Assembly: GCA_947474365.1 (NCBI GenBank)
Contig: CANJIU010000005.1
Span: 62,001-126,000 of the forward strand
Source of the DNA: Opitutia bacterium
Lineage (GTDB): Bacteria; Verrucomicrobiota; Verrucomicrobiia; Opitutales; Opitutaceae
Direction: 5' to 3'
DNA: 64,000 nt
This document shows positions 23,200 through 31,960 of the stretch, piece after piece; position 1 is the stretch's first letter, and every line of letters begins with the position of its first letter. The notes beneath the pieces are model-generated. The model saw nothing but the letters and a program-made list of their open reading frames with translations. It was not told the origin of the DNA and did not search any database. A program made the position numbers and the translations under genes.

Positions 23200-25725
23200 A
23201 TGTCGATGAGCTCGCTTCCATCGCTCCTTCCGCTGGCCGTGCTCCTCCTGGCGCCCGTCCATCCGGTTCGCGCGACCGTGCCGGCGAAGCTCACGCCGCT
23301 CATTGAGCAATCCTGCCTCGATTGCCACGACAAGGAAACGGCCAAGGGCAGCCTCGATCTCACCGCGCTGTCGTTTGACCTCGCGGATCCGTCGAATCGG
23401 GACCGCTGGGTCCGCATTCATGATCGCATCGAGAAGGGCGAAATGCCGCCGAAGTCCGACGATTTGCCTGCGGCGGAGCGGGGCAAGTTGGTGGAATTCC
23501 TCGATGCGGCAATTTACGACGCCGATCATGCGGGGGTTTTGGCCCGCGGCCGGGGTTCGCTGCGGCGGCTCAATCGCGACGAATACGAGCAGAACCTGCG
23601 CGATGTGCTGCAACTACCCGACCTCGATATTCGCGACATCCTGCCCGAGGACCGCGAGGGGCATAGGTTCAACAAGACGAGCGAGATGCTCGACATGTCG
23701 CGGGTGCAGCTCACGGCCTATCTCGACGCGGCGGAAGCGGCCTTGCGCAAGGCGACCGTCAGCGAGCGTGCGCCGCCGCCCGTGATGAAGAAGCGCGTCG
23801 TGGGCACGGATTTGTTTCCGAGCACGAGCACGTTCGGCAATCGCGAGGCGATGTTCTTCGCGCGCGACAACAAGTTCATCGCTGGGCTCGACAAGAAGAC
23901 CAAAGACGAAGTGAAGGAAGCCGCGACGGACGAGCGCGTGGAGATGGCGTTGTTCCGCTCCGCCAGCTGGCCTTACATCGGCACGCCCAAAGGCATCGTG
24001 GCCCGGCACGAAGGGCATTACAAGGTTCGCATGTCCGCCCGCGCAGTGCTGCAGCAGCCGGGCTACGCTTTGATACCGGCGAATGAGCCTGTGCCGATGA
24101 CCTTCCGCACGCGCAAGCCGGCGGGCGCGGACATCATCAACGAAGTGCGCGCCGAGGGTGGCATCATGGACATCCAGACGAACCAGCAAGTCTATGAGAC
24201 GACCGTTCGCCTGCGCGCGGGCGAGGCGATCGAATACAGCCTGCTCGGTCTGCCGATGCCACTGGCGATGAATCCGAACGGTTCTGCGCCGAAGTATCGC
24301 TATCCGCCGTTTCCCGAAGGAGGTCAACCGGGCATCGCGGTGCAATGGCTCGAAGTCGAAGGCCCTGTCGAGGCGCAGACGTGGCCACCCGCATCGCATC
24401 GGGTGTTGTTCGATGAACTCCGCGTGGATGAGACGCCGAAAAACCCGAAAAAGGAAGCGATGCGGCTGCTGCGGCGCTTCGTGCAACGAGCGGCCCGCGA
24501 GCCGGTGTCCGAGAGGGACCTGCGAATGTTCGACGCGCTCATCGCGCAGCGTCTCGAAAAGGGGGCGGCGTTCAGCGAGGCAATGCTCGCGGGCTACAAG
24601 GCATTCCTCGCGTCCGGAGACTTCATCTATTTGCGCGAGCCGGCGGGCGGTGATCATTTCGCCATCGCGTCGCGGCTGTCGCATTTTCTTTCCAACTCGC
24701 GGCCCGATGCCCGGCTGCTCGAACTCGCCGGAAAGAAACGCCTTCGCAACCCACAGGTCCTGCGCGAGGAAACCGCGCGGCTCATCGCGGGCGATGGCTT
24801 CGATCGCTTCGTGCAAAATTTCACCGACTGCTGGCTGGGGCTGCGCCACGTCCGCCGCGATGATCCGGATGTTCGTCTGTTTCCCGAGTATCGCTTCGAC
24901 GAGTATCTCGTCGAGAGCATGGAGCGCGAGACGCGCGCTTTTTTCACGGCAATGATCCGCGAGGATCTGCCCGCGAGTGTGCTCGTGAAAGCGGATTTTG
25001 TTTTCGCGAATGATCGCCTCGCGAAGCACTACCAGCTTCCGCCCCTTGGCGGTTCGACGATGCGCAAGGTCGCGCTTCCCGCGGGCAGTCCGTTCGGCGG
25101 ATTGCTCACGCAGGGGGCCATTTTGAAAGTAAGCGCGAACGGCACCACGACCTCGCCCGTGGTGCGCGGCGCGTGGGTGATGGAGCGACTCATCGGTCAG
25201 CCGCCGCCTCCGCCGCCGGCGAGCGTGCCTGCCGTCGAGCCCGACATTCGCGGCGCCAAAACCATCCGCGATTTGCTGGCATTGCACACGAAGTCGAAGA
25301 CCTGCGCCGGATGCCACGCGAGGTTTGATCCCGTGGGACTAGCGCTGGAGAACTTCGACATTCTCGGTGGCTGGCGCACGCGCTATCGTGGGCTCGAGGA
25401 AGGGGAACGTATCACGGGCATTGATCGCGCGGGCCACGATTTCAGCTACACCCTCGCCGCACCCGTGGACGCGAGCGGAAAGCTCCTCGATGGCCGCACT
25501 TTTCAGAACGTGGACGAGCTCAAAACGATCCTCGCAGCCGATCCACGGCAGCTGGCGAGGAATTTGCTGCAGCAATTCACCGTTTATTCCACCGGCACGC
25601 CGGTGCGCTTCTCGGATCGCCGCGAGATCGAGACGATCCTCGATGCATCTGCGCAGAACGGCTATCGCGTGAGGGAACTGCTGCTCGCGCTCGTGCAGAG
25701 CCGGATTTTCCTCGGGAACAACTGA
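23200..25725 (+). CDS. DUF1592/DUF1588-family cytochrome-like secreted protein
   Basis: An 841-aa protein typical of Planctomycetes and Verrucomicrobiota. A signal peptide is followed by a planctomycete-type cytochrome motif CLDCH at 39-43 ('LIEQSCLDCHDKETAKGSLDL'). The DUF1587, DUF1595, DUF1592, DUF1588 and DUF1585 regions follow in order ('LNRDEYEQNLRDVLQLP', 'RRFVQRAAREPVSERDL', 'RLSHFLSNSRPDARL', 'GGLLTQGAILKVSANGTTTS', 'KTCAGCHARFDPVGLALENFD'). The second CAGCH can bind haem. Function is not established; these proteins almost always sit beside a DUF1552 protein, as here (16-base gap), and are thought to work together in extracytoplasmic oxidation of carbohydrates. Confidence 0.88.
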   Translation: MSMSSLPSLLPLAVLLLAPVHPVRATVPAKLTPLIEQSCLDCHDKETAKGSLDLTALSFDLADPSNRDRWVRIHDRIEKGEMPPKSDDLPAAERGKLVEFLDAAIYDADHAGVLARGRGSLRRLNRDEYEQNLRDVLQLPDLDIRDILPEDREGHRFNKTSEMLDMSRVQLTAYLDAAEAALRKATVSERAPPPVMKKRVVGTDLFPSTSTFGNREAMFFARDNKFIAGLDKKTKDEVKEAATDERVEMALFRSASWPYIGTPKGIVARHEGHYKVRMSARAVLQQPGYALIPANEPVPMTFRTRKPAGADIINEVRAEGGIMDIQTNQQVYETTVRLRAGEAIEYSLLGLPMPLAMNPNGSAPKYRYPPFPEGGQPGIAVQWLEVEGPVEAQTWPPASHRVLFDELRVDETPKNPKKEAMRLLRRFVQRAAREPVSERDLRMFDALIAQRLEKGAAFSEAMLAGYKAFLASGDFIYLREPAGGDHFAIASRLSHFLSNSRPDARLLELAGKKRLRNPQVLREETARLIAGDGFDRFVQNFTDCWLGLRHVRRDDPDVRLFPEYRFDEYLVESMERETRAFFTAMIREDLPASVLVKADFVFANDRLAKHYQLPPLGGSTMRKVALPAGSPFGGLLTQGAILKVSANGTTTSPVVRGAWVMERLIGQPPPPPPASVPAVEPDIRGAKTIRDLLALHTKSKTCAGCHARFDPVGLALENFDILGGWRTRYRGLEEGERITGIDRAGHDFSYTLAAPVDASGKLLDGRTFQNVDELKTILAADPRQLARNLLQQFTVYSTGTPVRFSDRREIETILDASAQNGYRVRELLLALVQSRIFLGNN

Positions 25726-25740
25726 CGCGCCCGAAGCCGA

Positions 25741-27054
25741 ATGAAACCCATGAACGCACCCCACCTCGCCCGGCCCTTCTCGCGCCGTCGCTTTCTGCAA
25801 AGTGCGGGCGTCACCCTCGCGCTGCCGTTGCTCGAATGCATGACGCCGGTCTTCGGCCGCGCAGCCCAGGTGAAGCCCACGCGCCGCCTCCTCATCATCT
25901 CCAACAATCTCGGCTTTCTGCCGAAGCCATTTTTCCCGAAGACGGAGGGTCGCGACTACGAGCTATCGCCCACGCTCTCGCCACTCGCGGAAGTGAAGAG
26001 CGAGTTCAGCATCTTCAGCGGCATGTCGCATCCCGATGTGAACGGTGGTCACAGCGCGGAGAACTGCTTCCTGACCGCGGCGCGCGGGCCGACGAAGAGC
26101 GGCTTCCGCAATCAGATCTCGCTCGATCAATTTGCCGTCGAGAAGCTCGGCCAGCTCACGCGCTTCCCGACGCTCAATCTCGGCGTGAACATCGACAAAG
26201 CGAACCGCAGCCTCTCCTGGACGCGCGACGGCGTTCTGCTTCCTGCGGAAGACAGCGCACCGGCGTTGTTCAGAAAGATGTTCGTTCAAGGCGATTCCGA
26301 GGCGGTGAAAAAGCAGCTCCACCAGCTCGACGAACGCGGCAGCATCCTCGACACGCTCACTGAACATACCAAGCGTCTCAGCCGTGACCTCGGCAGCGGT
26401 GATCGCGCGCGACTCGATCAATACCTCACGTCCGTCCGCGAAGTGGAGGAGCGCTTGCTCACCGCGCGAGAGTGGGAGCTGAAACCCAAGCCCGTCACCA
26501 CGCTGCCTGAGCCTGCCGACATCCGCGACAAGAAGCTCATTTTCGACAAGCTCGACCTCATGCTCTCGATGGCACAGCTCGCCTTCGAGTCCGACTCCAC
26601 GCGCGTCATCACGCTTATGGTCGATGCCTTCGCCACGCCCGTCTTCAAGATTCACGACGACGAAAACACCACCGAGGGCTACCACGGACTCAGCCATCAT
26701 GGCCAAGCGCCCGACAAAGTGCGCCAGCTCGAGCATGCGGATCGCGAACAAATGGTGCTTTTCAAAAAGCTCATCCAAAGTCTCGCCTCGAAGCACGAGG
26801 ACGGCGCGCGGCTGATCGACCGCACGACCGTTCTCTTCGGCAGCAACATGGGAGACGCGAACAAGCACGACAACACGAACCTCCCCGTCATCCTTGCCGG
26901 CGGTGGTTTCCCGCACGGTCGGCATCACGCCTTCAAGGCGGACAACAACACGCCCCTCTGCAACCTGTTCGTCACCCTGCTGCAAAATCTCGGCGTCGAG
27001 ACAAGCGCCTTTGGATCGAGCACGGGCGCTTTCACCGGTTTGAACTCCATTTGA
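25741..27054 (+). CDS. DUF1552-family protein with Tat-like signal
   Basis: A 437-aa protein beginning with a twin-arginine leader (FSRRRFLQSAGVTLALPLLE). DUF1552 blocks are 'RRLLIISNNLGFLPKPFFP', 'EFSIFSGMSHPDVNGGHS', 'LGVNIDKANRSLSWTRDGV', 'MLSMAQLAFESDSTRVITLM' and 'YHGLSHHG'. The fold is related to the alkaline phosphatase/sulfatase-like DUF1501 family, but the function is unknown. It is the constant partner of DUF1592 proteins and is presumably exported folded. The stop codon is followed, in the same reading frame after a single codon, by a remnant of a DUF1501 gene. Confidence 0.88.
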   Translation: MKPMNAPHLARPFSRRRFLQSAGVTLALPLLECMTPVFGRAAQVKPTRRLLIISNNLGFLPKPFFPKTEGRDYELSPTLSPLAEVKSEFSIFSGMSHPDVNGGHSAENCFLTAARGPTKSGFRNQISLDQFAVEKLGQLTRFPTLNLGVNIDKANRSLSWTRDGVLLPAEDSAPALFRKMFVQGDSEAVKKQLHQLDERGSILDTLTEHTKRLSRDLGSGDRARLDQYLTSVREVEERLLTAREWELKPKPVTTLPEPADIRDKKLIFDKLDLMLSMAQLAFESDSTRVITLMVDAFATPVFKIHDDENTTEGYHGLSHHGQAPDKVRQLEHADREQMVLFKKLIQSLASKHEDGARLIDRTTVLFGSNMGDANKHDNTNLPVILAGGGFPHGRHHAFKADNNTPLCNLFVTLLQNLGVETSAFGSSTGAFTGLNSI

Positions 27055-27057
27055 ATT

Positions 27058-27360
27058 GTGGACATCTCGAAGGAGAGCGAGGCGACAAAACCACTCTACG
27101 GGGTGGGCGGTAAGGATACCGACAAGAGCGCCCGCGCCTGCCTGCTCGCGCGCAAGCTCAGCGAGGCCGGTGTACGCCTTGTACAGGTCACGATGGGAGG
27201 CTGGGATCACCACGGCGACAAGATGCACGTGCGTGATCTCCACGCGACGCTCCTGCATCGGCTCGGCATCGATCTTACGAAGCTGCAGCACCGTCACCTT
27301 GGCCGGGATTACCGGCTCACGGACGTTTACGGCGAGGTGGTGAAGGAAATCATCGCCTGA
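27058..27360 (+). pseudogene. Remnant of a DUF1501-family gene with N-terminal and internal deletions
   Basis: A 100-codon open frame (GTG start) in phase with the DUF1552 gene, one codon after its stop. The first half, 'ESEATKPLYGVGGKDTD', 'ACLLARKLSEAGVRLVQV' and 'GGWDHHGD', matches the middle of DUF1501 proteins. The second half, 'KMHVRDLHATLLHRLGID' and 'HLGRDYRLTDVYGEVV', matches their extreme C-terminus. About 100 residues normally lying between these blocks, including the GGEFGRTP-type region, and all of the N-terminal part with the Tat signal are missing. It is best read as a decayed gene joined by at least two deletions. A short functional peptide is possible but unlikely. Confidence 0.75.
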
Positions 27361-27423
27361 TGAGCCCGGCGTGTGCTATCTCTGCGCCAAGGCAAATCCC
27401 CGCCTTTGCGATCCCACCCCGCA

Positions 27424-30400
27424 ATGAACCCCATCCCCATTTCGTTAGTCCCTTCCGGGCGGCTGCTGGCTGCCCTGTTTCTGGCGACCGGTCCCACGAT
27501 TTTTGCGCAACCCGCTTCGGCCAAGGCTGACCACGAAGTGGTGACGCTCTCGCCGTTCTCGGTGACCGGCAGCGACGACCAGGGCTATTTGGCGACGGCG
27601 ACACTGGCCGGCACGCGGCTTCGCACCGAGATGAAGGATACTCCCGTCGCCCTCAGCATTCTCACCAATGCGTTTCTCGATGACATCGCCGCCACGGATG
27701 CCGCCTCGATGGCACCCTATTTGCCGAGCACCGAGGTGCTCTCGCTGATCGGCGGCAACGATTCCGGGAACTCGGCCAAGCAGGGTGACAGCTTCCAGGT
27801 ACGCGGCTTCGCGACCGCCACGCGCACGCGGAATTTTTTTCAGACCTCCGGCGACAATGATCGCTATATCACTGATCGCGTCACGTTTTCGCGCGGCCCC
27901 AACGCGCTGCTCTTCGGCATCGGCAATCCCGGTGGCGCGGTGCATCTCTCCACAAACCGGGCGCTGCTCCAGGGGAAGGCAGGGTCGGTCGATCATTACT
28001 ACGACTCGTTCAACAGCCAGCGCGTCGCGCTCGACCAGAACTACGAGTTGGTGCGCGACCGTCTGGCGTTGCGTGCGGATCTGCTGTGGACGGACACGAA
28101 CACATTTCGGAAACCCAGCCTCGAGCGGAAGCGCGGTGCCTACCTCACAACCACTTGGAACCCCTTCAACCGCGAGGGCCAGACGCAGATCCGCCTCAAT
28201 TACGAATACGCCCGCACCGAGCGCATCGCGGCGCGTCCGTGGGCGCCGTTCGACCTGTTCTCGTCGTGGGTCGCCGCCGGCGCGCCGCTTTACGACAACA
28301 AGACCGGCGTCCGCCCGGCCACCGCGCCGACCGCGGCGAGCCCGTTCACCCTGATGGAAACGCGCTTCGTCGACATCAAGGCGCAGTCGGCCATCCCGAT
28401 GTTCTACACCGCGCGGGCCACGGGCTATAACAGCTACGTCCGTTCGTCCGGGCAAATCGTCAACAACGCCGAATCCACCTTCAACAGCATCACCAGAGAC
28501 TTCGTCTCGCTCAACCCGATCGATCTGCTGCGGCGCAAACTCGGCAGCGATGCGGCGGTGGAGACCTGGCTCGCGGGCCTTGGCCCGCTCCGCAGCGTGC
28601 CCGAGCAATGGCGCGGTGGAAAAACCGCGACTGTGCCGATCGAGACGTGGATTAACGGCGACTTCGATATCTTCCGGAAGCACTTCAACGCCGCGAGCGG
28701 CTTTCTCGAGCAGCGAGTCGGCCGGGATCTTGTGATCGAACTCGCCGGCAACATCGAGGATGTGCGCGTCCGCAACGTGGAGCCGATGCGCTCCACCGAC
28801 ATCTCGATCATGTACGACCCCAACATGTACCTGCCGACCGGCGCGCCCAATCCCTACGCGGGCATGCCGTTCGTCGGGCCGACGGCATTTGGACGCGACG
28901 TGACGGATCGCAACACGAGCTACGAGTATCGCGCCACGGCGACGTATCAGCTCAACCTCCGCCGCTGGAAATTAAGCAAGTTTCTCGACCTCGGGCGGCA
29001 CAACGTCGCAGGTCTTTGGGGACAATTCATGCAGGACAACGACAGTGTGTCCACGCGGCCGGCCGTCACCAAGTGGGATGGCCTGCCGCTCGACCCGAAT
29101 TCGCCCCTTTCCGCCCAGGCGCGAACGCTGGGGGTCAACCACAACGCCGCGGTCGTGTTGAGCCGCTATTACCTGATGCCCGGGCGCAGTCCTTACGTGC
29201 CGGAGCCCTGGCTTCCGGTGAACGGCGATCCGCAGAAGGTCTCGGCGGACTGGGTGAATTTCACCGCGGGATCGACGCGCTCGCTCAACTCCTCGCTGGC
29301 GTTCTCGACGCAGAGCTTCCTGATCGATGAGCGGCTCGTGCTGACCGGCGGCTGGCGGCGCGACGCCCTTTCGCAACGCCAAGGGATCATCCAAAACTTC
29401 GACGCCGCCCACGCCAACCCGCGGCGGGGCGATTATTTCGGCGAGCTCGATGCCGACGGCACGCGCGCCGCGCAATCGTGGCTGCCCGCGAAGACGTGGC
29501 AGAACCGCTCGTACGGCGCGGTCTTCCACCTGGTGCGCAACTGGCGTGCGCTGGAAAACGTCAGCATCTTCTACAACCACGCGACGAGCGTGAGCGGGGC
29601 GGTGCCGCGCCGGGACATCTACTTCAACGAGGTCAATCCGCTCAACGGCCTCGGCGTCGACTACGGCGTGCGCTTCAGTCTGTTCGGCGGCAAATTGGTG
29701 GCGAGTCTCACGCGCTACAAGACCACGCAGACCGACAACTTTGTGAACACCAATTTCCGCAACGGCCGCCTCGGGTTCAACGAGGTGTATCCGGTGCTGG
29801 AGATCGTCGAGCCGCGGTCCGAGGTGCTCGCGCGCTACAAGCAGTACAACTCCACCGTCGCGTGGACGCCGATCTTCGATTCCGTGACGACGGGCGACGA
29901 AATCGAGCTCGTGTGGAATACGACCAAGAGTCTGCGGATGCGCGGGACCTACTCCACGCATGAGAACATTGTCTCGCGCTTTGCCGACGACATCGCGGCG
30001 TTCATGGCCGAGCACCGGCCGATTTGGCAGAAGTTCGTCGACGCCAATTATGACCCTGCCTTCACGGGCCCCCGGGTGCCCGGTGCGCCGACAGCGGACG
30101 AACAGCGAAAGATCGACGCCGACTACGTGCGCCAGCAACTCGCCAACATGGCGATCGAGCTGCAGCTGAAGAAGGCCCTCAACGGCATCCCGACAAACGG
30201 CATTCCCGCTTCGCAGGCGTCATGGACCGTCGCCTACACGCTGCCGGGCGACGGCTGGTGGCGCGGCGTTTCAACGGGCGCCAATGTCCGTTATCGCGGC
30301 AAGGGCCCGCTCGCCTTCAAGACCGACGCGGCCGGCACCCCGGATCGAAGCGTGGCGTTTGAGGCGGCATCGTCGACGAAGTGGGATGTCAACGTGGGCT

Positions 30401-30588
30401 ACCGCCGAAAATTGTGGGCTGGACGGATCGCGTGGCGTGTGCAGGCGACCGTGCGCAACGTCTTCAACGAGACCACGCCGGTGCTCCTCGCCGGCGAGTG
30501 GGATGTCACCACGCAACGCTTTTACGTGAAGCGCAACCAGCTGGTCGATCCGCGCTCCCTCGTCGTGACGAACTCCTTCGAGTGGTGA
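27424..30588 (+). CDS. TonB-dependent outer-membrane receptor (first copy)
   Basis: From ATG 27424 the protein has 1054 aa with a signal peptide ending in a ...TIFAQP region. The N-terminal block 'VVTLSPFSVTGSDDQGYLA' and 'TLAGTRLRTEMKD' precedes a plug domain ('SILTNAFLDDI', 'QVRGFATATRTRNFF', 'DRVTFSRGPNALLFGIGNPG'). A long C-terminal 22-strand barrel follows, ending in a terminal aromatic 'VVTNSFEW', the usual outer-membrane insertion signal. Such receptors import oligosaccharides or other large ligands using TonB energy. There is no CarboxypepD-regulatory domain and no SusD partner. The next genes encode a GH43-like propeller and a second receptor. Confidence 0.92.
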   Translation: MNPIPISLVPSGRLLAALFLATGPTIFAQPASAKADHEVVTLSPFSVTGSDDQGYLATATLAGTRLRTEMKDTPVALSILTNAFLDDIAATDAASMAPYLPSTEVLSLIGGNDSGNSAKQGDSFQVRGFATATRTRNFFQTSGDNDRYITDRVTFSRGPNALLFGIGNPGGAVHLSTNRALLQGKAGSVDHYYDSFNSQRVALDQNYELVRDRLALRADLLWTDTNTFRKPSLERKRGAYLTTTWNPFNREGQTQIRLNYEYARTERIAARPWAPFDLFSSWVAAGAPLYDNKTGVRPATAPTAASPFTLMETRFVDIKAQSAIPMFYTARATGYNSYVRSSGQIVNNAESTFNSITRDFVSLNPIDLLRRKLGSDAAVETWLAGLGPLRSVPEQWRGGKTATVPIETWINGDFDIFRKHFNAASGFLEQRVGRDLVIELAGNIEDVRVRNVEPMRSTDISIMYDPNMYLPTGAPNPYAGMPFVGPTAFGRDVTDRNTSYEYRATATYQLNLRRWKLSKFLDLGRHNVAGLWGQFMQDNDSVSTRPAVTKWDGLPLDPNSPLSAQARTLGVNHNAAVVLSRYYLMPGRSPYVPEPWLPVNGDPQKVSADWVNFTAGSTRSLNSSLAFSTQSFLIDERLVLTGGWRRDALSQRQGIIQNFDAAHANPRRGDYFGELDADGTRAAQSWLPAKTWQNRSYGAVFHLVRNWRALENVSIFYNHATSVSGAVPRRDIYFNEVNPLNGLGVDYGVRFSLFGGKLVASLTRYKTTQTDNFVNTNFRNGRLGFNEVYPVLEIVEPRSEVLARYKQYNSTVAWTPIFDSVTTGDEIELVWNTTKSLRMRGTYSTHENIVSRFADDIAAFMAEHRPIWQKFVDANYDPAFTGPRVPGAPTADEQRKIDADYVRQQLANMAIELQLKKALNGIPTNGIPASQASWTVAYTLPGDGWWRGVSTGANVRYRGKGPLAFKTDAAGTPDRSVAFEAASSTKWDVNVGYRRKLWAGRIAWRVQATVRNVFNETTPVLLAGEWDVTTQRFYVKRNQLVDPRSLVVTNSFEW

Positions 30589-30769
30589 GTGGCGGGTAGA
30601 CGTTCGAGCTGAAACGGCGAAGCGACTATCCTGTTCTCCTCGTTGGATTATCTGAATGAGGGTGGAGGTCCTTTCGGCGATTGCAGCGACACCGGCGTCG
30701 CGGATAATTTCGCGCCCTGGCCCTGATTTTTTCGGGAACGCGCCTCCACTGCCGTCAAGCACACCCGAT

Positions 30770-31906
30770 ATGAACTACGCGATAACCCTCCTGACTGCTT
30801 TGTTGCTCGCTTCGTCGGCTCCGCTCCGGGCGGCTGAGCCCAAACCGTCGACGAGCGTCAGCGCTCCCGCGTCCTTCAATCTCGCCGGTCGCATGTTGCC
30901 GGCGCCGCGGAACGGGGGTTTCCGTATGGCTGATTACTGGACATGGGACGGCTCCGTCATCCGGGGGAAGGACGGACGCTACCACATATTCGCTTCACGC
31001 TGGAGCAAGCAGGTCTCGTTCGCGCCCAACTGGGTCGCCTGTTCGGAGGTCGTGCGCGCGGTGTCCGTCACTCCGGAAGGCCCTTATGAATTTGTCGAAA
31101 CCGTCATCAAGCGCCGAGGGCCGCAGTATTGGGACGGCATGATGTCGCACAACCCCTCGATCCGGAAGTGCGGCGACAAGTATCTGCTTTTCTACACGGG
31201 CACGACGTACCGCTTTCCCTATCCCGACGCGTCCAATGCCGACATTTCCAAGGAGCAGGCAGTCGAAGCGCGGACCAACCAGCAGGTCGGCATGCTTATC
31301 GCCGATAATCTTGAGGGACCGTGGCAGCGCAGCGATGCACCCGCCATCACCCGCAATCCCGTGGCCGGCCAGTGGGACTCCAGCATGGCGACGAATCCCT
31401 CGCCCTGCATCATGCCGGATGGTTCGATTTTGGTGATCTACAAGGGCATCGCCCGCCAGGGCGATTTCATGCGCCTCGGTCTCGCGCGGGCGGCGGCGTG
31501 GAACCGACCCTTCGAGCGGATGCTGGACCGGCCGCTCTTCGACTTCGACGCGATCAAGGGCAGCGTGGAGGATCCGTTCTTCTGGCACGACGGCCGGCGG
31601 TTCAACATGTTGATGAAGGACATGACCGGGCAGTTGTGCGGGGAAAAACATGGCGGCCTGTTCGCGTCATCCGACGACGCGATCCAATGGGAGTTTCGGC
31701 GGAACGAAGTCGCCTATTCACGAAAGGTCCGCTGGGACGACGGCAGCGTGACCGAGCAGGGAAATCTCGAGCGGCCCTCGCTCCTGCTCGATGAGAAGGG
31801 CGTTCCGAGCCACTTCTTCGCCGCGACCGCGGCGGTGCCGTTCAGCAACCGGAAGGAACTGAAGTCGACGCACGTCATGGTGATTCCGCTCGCGGGAAGG
31901 CGGTAA
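30770..31906 (+). CDS. Secreted five-bladed propeller glycosidase-like protein (GH43/GH117-type fold)
   Basis: A 378-aa protein starting at ATG 30770 (signal peptide MNYAITLLTALLLASSAPLRA). The mature part shows repeated blade motifs of clan GH-F-like propellers: 'WTWDGSVIRGKDGRYHIFAS', 'SHNPSIRKCGDKYLLFYTGT', 'QWDSSMATNPSPCIMPDGS', 'VEDPFFWHDGRRFNMLMKD' and 'GNLERPSLLLDEKG'. Acidic residues at the start of blades (WDG, SVEDP, LERP) are where the catalytic acids of GH43 lie. It sits between two TonB receptors, as expected for a polysaccharide-utilisation cluster. Substrate is unknown; arabinose- or galactose-containing glycans are the usual targets of relatives. Confidence 0.8.
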   Translation: MNYAITLLTALLLASSAPLRAAEPKPSTSVSAPASFNLAGRMLPAPRNGGFRMADYWTWDGSVIRGKDGRYHIFASRWSKQVSFAPNWVACSEVVRAVSVTPEGPYEFVETVIKRRGPQYWDGMMSHNPSIRKCGDKYLLFYTGTTYRFPYPDASNADISKEQAVEARTNQQVGMLIADNLEGPWQRSDAPAITRNPVAGQWDSSMATNPSPCIMPDGSILVIYKGIARQGDFMRLGLARAAAWNRPFERMLDRPLFDFDAIKGSVEDPFFWHDGRRFNMLMKDMTGQLCGEKHGGLFASSDDAIQWEFRRNEVAYSRKVRWDDGSVTEQGNLERPSLLLDEKGVPSHFFAATAAVPFSNRKELKSTHVMVIPLAGRR

Positions 31907-31960
31907 GACGGCTTGTCGGCCGCGCCGTCGGAGCTACGATTCCGCCCTTCGCTACCCCCG

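Noticed and set aside
23614..25317. A 567-codon minus-strand frame opposite the DUF1592 gene
   Set aside because: Composition is Arg/His-rich and the overlapping DUF1592 protein is full length and motif-complete.
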